A stretch of 6,277 nt of DNA from Sulfuritalea sp. (GTDB taxonomy: Bacteria > Pseudomonadota > Gammaproteobacteria > Burkholderiales > Rhodocyclaceae), in NCBI GenBank assembly GCA_022843505.1, contig JALHNN010000172.1, positions 1 through 6,277 on the forward strand, given 5' to 3'. The position numbers and the translations under genes were made by a program. The notes below the pieces were generated by a model. It worked only from the letters and a program-made list of their open reading frames with translations. It was not told the origin of the DNA and ran no database searches. Positions 1-5,579 of the stretch are shown here, one piece after another. Position 1 is the stretch's first letter. Each line of letters starts with the position of its first letter.

Positions 1-192
1 AGCGGCAGAGGGTGCGGCCGCTGCGGGCGCGGCGGCGGGCTTGGCGGGAATGGCGTCGCGCTTCATCACCGATGAATCGCGGCTGATGCCGGAGCTCTTG
101 CCGCCGCCCAGGCGCTTGGCGGCCTCGGCGTCCTGGATCATCAGGCCGGCACCCATGACGACGGCAAACAGGGCAATTGCGATGCGTTTCAT
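1..192 (-). CDS. Tim44-like domain protein, N-terminal part (cut by window edge)
   Basis: Only the first 64 residues are present; the gene runs off the left edge. It starts MKRIAIALFAVVMGAG, a positive n-region followed by a hydrophobic segment (residues 4-19), with a likely signal peptidase site near residue 24 (DAEA|A). Next comes AKRLGGGKSSG, then an Ala/Pro-rich low-complexity stretch (residues 48-64). From family knowledge, a signal peptide followed by an AKRLGGG-type motif and a low-complexity linker is typical of betaproteobacterial proteins carrying a C-terminal Tim44-like domain; that domain lies outside the window, so the call rests on the leader alone. The ATG is supported by an AAAGGAGA ribosome site at 199-206. 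It lies 33 bases after the ccmE stop and is probably co-transcribed with it. Alternative: another exported protein with a similar leader. Confidence 0.7.
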   Translation of the reverse strand, partial: MKRIAIALFAVVMGAGLMIQDAEAAKRLGGGKSSGISRDSSVMKRDAIPAKPAAAPAAAAPSAA

Positions 193-225
193 TGTGAATC
201 TCCTTTGCTGGAAAACTGCGATTGA

Positions 226-681
226 TTAGATCTTGGTCTGGTTCGATGGGTACTTCGGCGCGGACTTTTGCGCCTCGTCGATGGCGTGCTGGGCCTCCGC
301 CGGCATGTAGTTTTCGTCGTGCTTGGCCAGCACCTCGGTGGCCGCAAACGTGCCGTCGGGCTTGATGCGGCCCTGGGCCACGGCGCCTTTTCCTTCCTTG
401 AACAGGTCGGGCAGGATGCCGGTGTAGGTGACCGGGACTTCCTTCGCGGTATCGGTGATCAGGAAATGCACGGTCAGGTTGTCGCGGCGTATCGAGCCTT
501 CCTTGACCAGGCCGCCGATGCGGAAGGCCTTGTCCTGCGGCGCCTTGCCGTCGAGCACCTCGGTCGGCGTGACGAAGAAGGCGATGTTGCTGTTCAGCGC
601 GTTCATGACGAGGGCGGTCGCCACGCCTATGGTGAGCAGGCCGCCGGCTATCAAGGCAATGCGCTTTTGTCGGTTCTTCAT
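226..681 (-). CDS. ccmE: Cytochrome c maturation protein CcmE (heme chaperone)
   Basis: CcmE is the periplasmic heme chaperone of System I cytochrome c maturation: it binds heme covalently through a histidine and passes it to the CcmF/CcmH ligase. The 151-residue product has a short positive N-terminus, one membrane anchor (about residues 8-26), an OB-fold core (about 33-118) with the family motif FRIGGLVKEGS, and the signature KHDENYMP, in which His121 is the expected heme-attachment residue and Tyr125 the expected axial ligand. Length is normal for the family. The ATG at 681 is chosen over an upstream in-frame start at 753 because it has a GAGGAG site six bases away and gives the usual MKNRQKR start. 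The oddity is context: ccmE normally sits in a ccmABCDEFGH run, but here a DUF2062 gene precedes it and a Tim44-like gene follows it. Confidence 0.95.
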   Translation of the reverse strand: MKNRQKRIALIAGGLLTIGVATALVMNALNSNIAFFVTPTEVLDGKAPQDKAFRIGGLVKEGSIRRDNLTVHFLITDTAKEVPVTYTGILPDLFKEGKGAVAQGRIKPDGTFAATEVLAKHDENYMPAEAQHAIDEAQKSAPKYPSNQTKI

Positions 682-756
682 TCCGGTCTCCTCGTACTGT
701 TGATCAGGCCGCTTCCTGCCGGACCCGGGTCGCGCGGCGACAGGGCGGCGCAAACG

Positions 757-1269
757 TCATGGCCGCCCCCCGCGTCGCTTTGCGGCGACATGCCAGATCC
801 AGATCCGAGAGATCAGCAGGTAGCTGGCGGCCGCCGAGAAACATGCCGTGATCGCCAGGCCGGTGAACAGCGGCAGGCCGACCGAGCCGAGGCTTTCCAG
901 GACGCTGACCGGATCGGCCCACGAGACCGCCGCCGTGGCGGACGTGCCGGTGACCCAGGCGCCCAGCTGATAGGCGGCGTAGTAGATGGGCGGCACGGTC
1001 AGCGGGTTGGTGACCAGCGTGCCGGCCGCGGCGATCGGGATGTTGGCGCGCAGCACGACCGCCGCCGCCGCCGCAAGCAGGATCTGGGCGATGGGGATCA
1101 GGAAGCCGATGAAGAGGCCGATTGCCATGCCCATGGCTACGCCGCGGCGCGACCAGCACCAGAGTTTCGGTTCGGCAAGATACGGCGCCAGCCGGCTCAG
1201 CCAGGGATTGGCCTCGAGCTGCGCGCGGCTGGGCGCCAGCGCCCGCAGGCGCCGGATCAGGGCGGACAT
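757..1269 (-). CDS. DUF2062 domain integral membrane protein
   Basis: The product is 170 residues and fits the DUF2062 family of small membrane proteins, whose function is not established. An N-terminal helical region with NPWLSRLAPYLAEPKLW precedes a membrane segment (RRGVAMGMAIGLFIGFLIP), an Ala-rich hydrophobic segment, the family-like stretch NPLTVPPIYYAAYQLG, and a final membrane helix near the C-terminus that ends in a basic tail. The start is uncertain. ATG at 1269 leaves five bases after the yccA stop but is 13 bases from the nearest GGAG (1283-1286). A TTG at 1278, giving MNAMSA, would overlap the yccA stop (TTGA) and sits four bases from that GGAG. Either way it is tightly coupled to yccA. 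Seventy-five bases separate it from ccmE. Confidence 0.87.
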   Translation of the reverse strand: MSALIRRLRALAPSRAQLEANPWLSRLAPYLAEPKLWCWSRRGVAMGMAIGLFIGFLIPIAQILLAAAAAVVLRANIPIAAAGTLVTNPLTVPPIYYAAYQLGAWVTGTSATAAVSWADPVSVLESLGSVGLPLFTGLAITACFSAAASYLLISRIWIWHVAAKRRGGRP

Positions 1270-1274
1270 CGCGT

Positions 1275-1961
1275 TCAATCGTCTCCATTCATGAAGCCCA
1301 GCAGTTGCAGCAGGCTGGTGAAGAGGTTGAAGATCGAGACGAACAGCGTCACCGTGGCCAGCACGTAGTTGGTCTCGCCGCCGTGGATGATGTTGCTGGT
1401 CTCGTAGAGGATCAGGCCGGACATCAGCAGCACGAAGGCGGCGGAGACGGTCAGCGACAGCGCGGGGATCTGGAAGAAGATCGCGCCCAGGCCGGCGAGG
1501 AAGGCGAGCAGGATGCCGACCATGAGGAAGCCGCCCATGAAGCTGAAGTCCTTCTTCGTCGTCACGGCGTAGGCCGAGAGGCCGATGAAGATCGCGGCGG
1601 TGCCGCCCATCGCCTGCATGACGATCTCGCCGCCGTTGGGCAGGCCCAGATAGCGGCTGATGATCGGACCCAGCGTGTAGCCCATGAAGCCCGTCATGGC
1701 GAACACGGCCAGTATCCCCCAGCCGCTGTCCTTGAGCTTGTGCACGGCGAACAGCAGGCCGAAGAAGCCGATCAGGGTCAGGATGATGCCCGGATGCGGC
1801 AGCTTCAGCGCCACCGAGGTGGCGGCGGTGACGGCGGAGAAGGCCAGCGTCATCGACAGCAGCAGGTAGGTGTTGCGGATCACCTTGTTGGTGGCGAGGA
1901 CGGATTGCTCGCCTCCCCGGAGCAGGGCAATTGCTTGTTCGCGTTGGGTGTTCAGGTTCAT
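1275..1961 (-). CDS. yccA: YccA, Bax inhibitor-1 (BI-1/TMBIM) family membrane protein
   Basis: The 228-residue product closely resembles my recollection of E. coli YccA, an inner-membrane substrate and modulator of the FtsH protease. Shared blocks include KVIRNTYLLLSMTLAFSAVT (residues 27-46), GFMGYTLGPI (91-100), LILYETSNIIHGGETNYV (183-200) and the C-terminal FNLFTSLLQLLGF. About seven hydrophobic helices are visible. At the places where the Bacillus channel YetJ has its two sensor aspartates, this protein has Glu187 and Ser209, as in the YccA branch, so proton-gated calcium leak should not be assumed. ATG at 1961 is preferred to an upstream in-frame start at 2012 because AAAGGAGA lies at 1967-1974 and the extra 17 residues are not family-like. 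It is followed immediately by the DUF2062 gene. A likely role is membrane protein quality control under stress. Confidence 0.93.
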   Translation of the reverse strand: MNLNTQREQAIALLRGGEQSVLATNKVIRNTYLLLSMTLAFSAVTAATSVALKLPHPGIILTLIGFFGLLFAVHKLKDSGWGILAVFAMTGFMGYTLGPIISRYLGLPNGGEIVMQAMGGTAAIFIGLSAYAVTTKKDFSFMGGFLMVGILLAFLAGLGAIFFQIPALSLTVSAAFVLLMSGLILYETSNIIHGGETNYVLATVTLFVSIFNLFTSLLQLLGFMNGDD

Positions 1962-1996
1962 TTGATTCTCCTTTGGGGTTGCGAAGAAAAGGTTAT

Positions 1997-2022
1997 GCGC
2001 CGCGGTATCCACCGGACGGCGC
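1997..2022 (-). terminator. Strong hairpin between the stress operon and yccA; possible terminator or attenuator
   Basis: Read on the minus strand, GCGCCG (2022-2017) pairs with CGGCGC (2002-1997) and, after a two-base bulge, CGGT pairs with ACCG around a GGAT loop, giving a ten-pair GC-rich stem. Downstream is ATAACC and then a T-rich run, TTTTCTT (1990-1984). The gap before the T-run is longer than in a classical intrinsic terminator, so termination may be partial, or the element may only protect the upstream transcript end. It lies in the 78-base spacer after the universal stress protein stop, which is where an operon boundary would be expected. Confidence 0.5.
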
Positions 2023-2039
2023 TGACGGGACGGCGAGCC

Positions 2040-2546
2040 TCACGGCACCACCAGCACGGGCAAGGGGGAAAGATGCATGACCTTGTAGGCGACCGAGCCG
2101 AACAGCAGGCTTTCGATGGCATTGAGTCCGCGGCTGCCGATGACGATGCCGCTGGCCGATATCCTCACGGCCCGGTGGATGATGCGCTCGGCCGGTTCGC
2201 CCAGCGCCACGTGCAGGCGCCATGGCAGGCCCCGCGCATCGAGCAGGTCGCGCGCCCTCGCGGTGGCACCCAGGGCGCGGTGCGCGAGTTCCGCCTCGGC
2301 GGCCTCCTTCGCCAGCCAGGGTTGTACATGGACCAGGTGCAGGGCGCAGGCCTTCATGCCGGTGGCCTGGTCGGCGGCATGGGCGACGGCGCGCAGGGCG
2401 TTGTCCGAGCTATCCACCGCGACCAGCCAGGGATTCGTACCGGGTACCGGCAGCGGCGGCGTGCTGTCGTAGACCAGGCCGACGAGGCGGCCGTCGCTGT
2501 CATATTCGCCGCCGGGAGGCACCGGGGTCATGCGGGTGGGGCTCAT
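2040..2546 (-). CDS. Universal stress protein (UspA superfamily), ATP-binding type
   Basis: The product is 168 residues: an N-terminal extension of about 38 residues (acidic and Pro-rich) followed by a single Usp domain. The domain opens with NPWLVAVDSSDNALRAVAHA, the first strand and helix, and ends with GSRGLNAIESLLFGSVAYKV and PLPVLVVP. The ATP-binding pattern G-x2-G-x9-G-S is intact (Gly137, Gly140, Gly150, Ser151), so it should bind nucleotide like the UspFG/MJ0577 type and unlike classic UspA. The ATG at 2546 overlaps the alx stop as ATGA and has GGAG seven bases upstream (2554-2557). A later Met at 2531 is possible but lacks that support. It is the last gene of the coupled operon; it probably acts in the cytoplasm as a stress or energy-state sensor (inference). 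Confidence 0.92.
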   Translation of the reverse strand: MSPTRMTPVPPGGEYDSDGRLVGLVYDSTPPLPVPGTNPWLVAVDSSDNALRAVAHAADQATGMKACALHLVHVQPWLAKEAAEAELAHRALGATARARDLLDARGLPWRLHVALGEPAERIIHRAVRISASGIVIGSRGLNAIESLLFGSVAYKVMHLSPLPVLVVP

Positions 2547-3532
2547 GCTTCTTCTCCGGCGGCAACGGTATTCAGTTTCGGCTTCGACAGCGCCAGGCTG
2601 GCTACCACCGACACGGCGATGATGCTGCCGACGATGGAGAGCGACCACTGGATCGGCATGTGGAACCAGGGCATGGCCAGCATCTTGCCGCCGATGAAGA
2701 CCAGCACGATGGCCAGGCCGTACTTGAGCAGGTGGAAGCGGTCGGCCATGTCGGCGAGCAGGAAGTACAGCGCGCGCAGGCCCATGATGGCGAAGATGTT
2801 GGAGGTGAACACGATGAAGGGGTCGGTGGTCACGGCGAAGATCGCCGGGATGCTGTCCACGGCGAACACCAGGTCGCTGGCCTCGATCAGCACCAGCACG
2901 AGGAACATCGGCGTCGCCCAGAGCAGGCCGTTCTGGCGCACGAAGAACTTCTCGCCGTGGAACTCGGGCGTGATGCGCATGTGCCCGCGCAGCCAGCGCA
3001 GCAGCGGGTTCTTCTCGAGGTCGGGCTCGGATTCGGCGAAGACGATCATCTTGATGCCGGTGATGACCAGGAAGGCGCCGAAGACGTAGAGGATCCAGGC
3101 GAACTGCTGCACCAGCCAGACGCCGGCGAAGATCATGCCGGCGCGCATGACGATGGCGCCGAGCACGCCGTAGAGCAGGACGCGGCGCTGCAGTTCCGGC
3201 GGCACGGCGAAATAGCTGAAGATCATGACGAAGACGAACATGTTGTCCACCGACAGCGACTGTTCGATCAGGTAGCCGGCAAGGAACTCCAGCGTCTTGG
3301 TGCGCGCCACCTCGGCGCCCTGGGTGTCGTTGAGATACCACCAGAGCAGGCCGGCGAAGGCGAGCGCGAGGGAAACCCAGGCGACCACCCAGGCCCCCGC
3401 CTCCTTGACGGAAACCTTGTGCGCCTTGCGCCCGCCGAGGACGAACAGGTCGAGCGCCAGCATGGCCAGCACGAAGATGATGAAGCCGGCCCACATCGGA
3501 CCGGTGGCGAAACTGACGCTGGTGTCGGTCAT
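2543..3532 (-). CDS. alx: TerC/Alx family integral membrane protein (probable manganese/metal transporter)
   Basis: The 329-residue product matches the E. coli Alx type in length and motifs. It is a multi-helix membrane protein with the acidic intramembrane motifs EQSLSVDNMFVFVMIFSYF (Glu90, Asp96, Asn97) and EASDLVFAVDSIPAIFAVTTDPF (in 217-239; Glu217, Asp220, Asp226), plus LLYGVLGAIVMR, FFVRQNGLLWATP and LKYGLAIVLVFIGGKML. TerC/Alx proteins are linked to manganese export and alkaline-pH response; tellurite resistance belongs to another gene context. ATG at 3532 overlaps the upstream stop (ATGA) and has GGGAG seven bases away. Many alx/terC genes are preceded by the yybP-ykoY manganese riboswitch; there is no room for one here, so control must come from the operon promoter or from translation coupling. 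An open frame extends upstream but overlaps a well-supported gene. Confidence 0.93.
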   Translation of the reverse strand: MTDTSVSFATGPMWAGFIIFVLAMLALDLFVLGGRKAHKVSVKEAGAWVVAWVSLALAFAGLLWWYLNDTQGAEVARTKTLEFLAGYLIEQSLSVDNMFVFVMIFSYFAVPPELQRRVLLYGVLGAIVMRAGMIFAGVWLVQQFAWILYVFGAFLVITGIKMIVFAESEPDLEKNPLLRWLRGHMRITPEFHGEKFFVRQNGLLWATPMFLVLVLIEASDLVFAVDSIPAIFAVTTDPFIVFTSNIFAIMGLRALYFLLADMADRFHLLKYGLAIVLVFIGGKMLAMPWFHMPIQWSLSIVGSIIAVSVVASLALSKPKLNTVAAGEEA

Positions 3533-4491
3533 GTCGTGGCTCCCGGCTGGCCGCGGACCATGTCCATGACGCGGCCCATGTCGAGGGTTTCGGCCTGTTG
3601 GCGGATTTGCGGCAGGTACTGCGCCTGCATCTGTTTGGCGGGGCCCAAGAGGTCCTGGAAGGTCTCGCGCAGCACCGCCGTGCTCATGACCCGGCCGCCG
3701 CCGTAGTAGCGTTTGGCCACCTGGCCCAGCGCATAGGTGGTGGCGAACGAGAAGGCCATGCCGGTGGCCGTGCGGCCCAGCGTGCCCAGGGTCTTGCCGG
3801 CGGCCTTGCCCAGCAGGCCGCCGATCAGCTTGCGGCCCATCTGCTCGAGGTATTGGGACGTCAGCCCGACGCCGGCGGCGGCGATGAACTCCTTGATATG
3901 CCCCTGGTCGAGGGCGACCCCATGGGCCTGGCCGATGCCATACACCATGCGGATCTGCAAGGGAATGATGGCCATCGACGCCCAGGACTGGGGCAGCAGT
4001 TCGAGGGCGCCGTTGAGCAGCGCGTAGTTGAGGATGGATTTGTCCAGATCGGCATCGGCGGCACGGGGTGGCGTCGCCGGGGCGCGAAGGGGCGGCGCGG
4101 CGGCGTCGGCGACCAGGGTGTCGACCTCCCCCTCGATCAGCTCGGCCTGGATAGGGTCGAGTCCGAGCAGGCGCTTCAGGTCGTCGAGGAAGCGCCGCTC
4201 GGCATCCGCCAGGCGCCCGTCGGCCTCGCAGACGCACAGGGCCATCTCGTAGGCGAGCTGACGCTGGTCGCGATCGGCCAATGCCGTCGCCGCGCTTTCC
4301 AGCGACACGCGCTTGAGCAGCACGTCCTGGTACAGCCGCGCGAGGTCGGGGGCGCCGGCCTGGTCGGCGAGGGTGGCGGCAATGCGGCGCACCTCCTCGC
4401 GTTCGCGTTCCTCCTTGATGCCGTCGGCGAAGGCGGCATAGAGGGCAATGGCCAGGATGGCCTTGTGTTCGTCCCGGGTCATCTGGGTCAT
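3529..4491 (-). CDS. TerB-like domain fused to DUF697 (YcjF-like) membrane-associated domain
   Basis: The product is 320 residues in two parts. Residues 5-125 are all-helical and TerB-like, with two pseudo-repeats: AIALYAAFADGIKEEREREE (Asp23, Gly24 and following Glu residues) and ALCVCEADGRLADAERRFL (Asp91, Gly92, Glu98), the acidic positions that bind metal in TerB folds. A Pro/Ala-rich linker (129-147) follows. Residues 155-265 resemble DUF697, with AIIPLQIRMVYGIGQAHGV, a Gly-rich amphipathic stretch (GGLLGKAAGKTLGTLG) and an ALGQVAKRYY end, as in YcjF and GTPase-linked proteins thought to contact the membrane. A hydrophilic tail follows. ATG at 4491 overlaps the upstream stop (ATGA); the ribosome site is weak, so expression probably depends on coupling. 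It is directly followed by alx, also with ATGA. The role is unknown; a membrane-linked stress scaffold is inference. Confidence 0.82.
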   Translation of the reverse strand: MTQMTRDEHKAILAIALYAAFADGIKEEREREEVRRIAATLADQAGAPDLARLYQDVLLKRVSLESAATALADRDQRQLAYEMALCVCEADGRLADAERRFLDDLKRLLGLDPIQAELIEGEVDTLVADAAAPPLRAPATPPRAADADLDKSILNYALLNGALELLPQSWASMAIIPLQIRMVYGIGQAHGVALDQGHIKEFIAAAGVGLTSQYLEQMGRKLIGGLLGKAAGKTLGTLGRTATGMAFSFATTYALGQVAKRYYGGGRVMSTAVLRETFQDLLGPAKQMQAQYLPQIRQQAETLDMGRVMDMVRGQPGATT

Positions 4492-5102
4492 GGTTGGGTC
4501 TTTGCGGAAGTCGGCGCCGGCAGGACGGCGACAAGGCTTACCTTGACCTTGTCCTTCGGCAGTTGTGTGAGTGTGAATGCAACGCGGTCGCTACCCTTGA
4601 GGTACTCGTGCTTTTCCAGCCCGGGCGAGGCCGAGAGCACGCCCTGGGCGTAGCCCTGTGCGGCAAACCCCCTGACGTAGTGGTCGAGCACCCGCGCATA
4701 GTCCGCCGGACCTTCGTAGCGCACGGTGATTTCGCGGCCCTCGCGATGCCAGTGCGAGCGAGTCAGGCCCGGGTAGCGCGCCACGGGGCCGATATCCGTG
4801 CCCGACACGTCGCGCGGGGCCGGCTCGGGTTTGAGGGCGGGCATGATTTCGGCGAGCTTGTCGCGTGCGCCGGGGATCGTGTTCTCCACCTGCGCGATCA
4901 CGCTCCGCGCCGCTTCCGGCGCGGCATCGGTCAGGGGTTGCGTTTGTCCCCACAGCCAGCCCAGGCCCGAGACCAGCCCCCAGAACAGCAGCGCGAGCGC
5001 GCCCAGCATGCCGAGGGACAGCGCCAGCCAGGTGCCGCTGCGTATCCGGAAGACGGCCGGGACGAACTGAGCGGCAAGGACGATGAAACCCGATTGGCTC
5101 AT
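4488..5102 (-). CDS. Unrecognised membrane-anchored protein, 204 residues
   Basis: I do not recognise this family with confidence. Residues 4-17 are mildly hydrophobic, and 24-51 form a clear membrane helix (LALSLGMLGALALLFWGLV) after a positive FRIRSG. Residues 53-100 are a Pro/Ala-rich, partly helical linker. Residues 105-195 look like a compact alpha/beta domain that begins ARYPGLTRSHWHREGREITVRY, has a helix ADYARVLDHYVRGFAAQGY, and ends with two strands (DRVAFTLTQ, KVKVSLVAVL). The pattern of a YPG strand, then a helix, then a GY/GW turn is seen in several small secreted or membrane-anchored proteobacterial domains, so an extracytoplasmic domain is plausible, though topology is not proven. 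ATG at 5102 overlaps the hpf stop (ATGA) with AGGAGG ten bases upstream. Conservation inside a stress operon suggests a partner of TerB-DUF697 or Alx (inference). Confidence 0.8.
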   Translation of the reverse strand: MSQSGFIVLAAQFVPAVFRIRSGTWLALSLGMLGALALLFWGLVSGLGWLWGQTQPLTDAAPEAARSVIAQVENTIPGARDKLAEIMPALKPEPAPRDVSGTDIGPVARYPGLTRSHWHREGREITVRYEGPADYARVLDHYVRGFAAQGYAQGVLSASPGLEKHEYLKGSDRVAFTLTQLPKDKVKVSLVAVLPAPTSAKTQP

Positions 5103-5455
5103 CCCGCTTCCGCCTCCTGTCGTGGCTGTCGGGCGATGGAAACGACGGCGAACTCGCGACGCCGTGCCAGGCGCCGATCCAGGGTGCGTCCCGCCCGCTC
5201 CGCGGCGCGATCGATGGCGACGTAGAGATCGGCTTCGGTGTCCTCGATGGCAACGGCGGTCGACCCCTTGAGGCGGATCTCGATGCCGCAGCGCTTGTCC
5301 ACGCCCCCGCGCGGACCATTGACATCCGACAGGCGCACGACAATCTTCGAGATGCTGTCAAGGCCGTGATTCAGCGCGTAGGCCAGGCGGCGCGCCACAT
5401 GCTCGCGCAGCCCCTCGGTGAGGTTGAAGTCTTGCGCGTGGATCTGGATGTTCAT
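5099..5455 (-). CDS. HPF/RaiA family ribosome hibernation factor
   Basis: The 118-residue product is a single S30AE/HPF-type domain. These proteins bind in the decoding and tRNA channel of the 30S subunit and stall or dimerise ribosomes in stationary phase or stress. Visible features are the first strand MNIQIHAQDFNLTEGLREHV, the conserved block SDVNGPRGGVDKRCGIEIRLKG (residues 43-64), and the helix EADLYVAIDRAAERAGRTLDRRL (74-96) with a basic end (RRLARRR) suited to rRNA contact. It has no long C-terminal dimerisation domain, so it is the short type. This NGPxGGxDK form is often found beside universal stress genes and not in the rpoN operon, suggesting a second, stress-specific copy (inference). 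The ATG at 5455 has AGGGGA six bases upstream. It is the first gene of the coupled operon, divergent from nhaR. Confidence 0.92.
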   Translation of the reverse strand: MNIQIHAQDFNLTEGLREHVARRLAYALNHGLDSISKIVVRLSDVNGPRGGVDKRCGIEIRLKGSTAVAIEDTEADLYVAIDRAAERAGRTLDRRLARRREFAVVSIARQPRQEAEAG

Positions 5456-5497
5456 GGTACGTCCCCTGGGTAGGCGGGTGGATGACTCGACAGGAGG

Positions 5498-5526
5498 ATT
5501 ATGGGTTTCTTGACTGTTCGCTACAA
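5498..5526 (-). promoter_or_regulatory. Candidate sigma70 promoter for the hpf stress operon
   Basis: On the minus strand TTGTAG (5526-5521) lies 17 bases before CATAAT (5503-5498), a five-of-six match to TATAAT. Start would be near 5491, about 35 bases before the hpf ATG. The weak -35 and its overlap with the operator-like dyads fit a promoter that needs an activator, as is common for LysR-divergent promoters (inference). Confidence 0.5.
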
Positions 5527-5538
5527 ACAGTTAATAGT
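5510..5538 (+). promoter_or_regulatory. Candidate sigma70 promoter for nhaR
   Basis: TTGACT (5510-5515) and AATAGT (5533-5538) are separated by 17 bases. The -35 matches five of six consensus positions and the -10 matches four of six. Transcription would start near 5545, leaving a leader of about 35 bases before the nhaR ATG. The spacer and -10 overlap the dyad TTCGCTA/TAGCGAA, so bound regulator would be expected to affect this promoter. Confidence 0.5.
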
Positions 5539-5565
5539 TAGCGAATCATTCGAAAAACGCGAACA
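5515..5565. repeat. Cluster of GCGAA/TTCGC inverted repeats, probable LysR-type operators
   Basis: Four overlapping symmetries are visible. TTCGCTA (5517-5523) is matched by TAGCGAA (5539-5545) with 15 bases between. TGTTCGC (5515-5521) is matched by GCGAACA (5559-5565). CGAATCATTCG (5542-5552) is a five-base dyad around one central base. TTCG (5549-5552) and CGAA (5560-5563) flank seven bases, which gives the T-N11-A layout of LysR boxes (T5550, A5562). TGTT-N7-AACA (5515-5529) has the same spacing. The sites cover both candidate promoters. Which protein binds is not shown by sequence; NhaR, encoded next door, is the first candidate. Confidence 0.6.
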
Positions 5566-5579
5566 ATCGCCAGGTTCCC

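Larger units (their letters stand above)
5456..5579. promoter_or_regulatory. AT-rich divergent control region between the stress operon and nhaR
   Basis: This 124-base spacer is the only clearly AT-rich stretch in the window and separates divergent genes. It contains a candidate promoter for each direction and several overlapping dyads built from TTCGC/GCGAA, listed separately. No RNA gene and no convincing small reading frame were found. Confidence 0.75.

Noticed and set aside
1122..3089. Long plus-strand open frame (655 codons), with others at 268-1368, 2222-3706, 3598-4653 and 4494-5225
   Set aside because: They lie opposite well-recognised minus-strand genes, their products are low-complexity Arg/Gly/Ala/His-rich with no family motif, and they span several unrelated genes. 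They are mirror frames caused by GC codon bias.
2040..3494. A 484-residue protein ending in the universal stress domain
   Set aside because: The part before 2546 is the shadow of alx in another frame; the Usp gene has its own ATG with GGAG and coupling at 2546.
2543..4491. Tellurite resistance operon
   Set aside because: Only TerB-like and TerC/Alx family members are present. terA, terD, terE and terZ are missing from the window, and the TerC protein is of the Alx type linked to metal and pH homeostasis.
2543..4534. A 663-residue fusion reading from upstream into Alx
   Set aside because: The first 334 codons are out of frame with the well-supported TerB-DUF697 gene and look like Arg/Pro-rich shadow sequence. 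The true Alx start at 3532 has a ribosome site and the ATGA overlap.
5456..5579. yybP-ykoY manganese riboswitch serving alx
   Set aside because: The predicted leader before hpf is only about 35 bases and shows no fitting multi-stem structure, and alx itself overlaps the gene before it.
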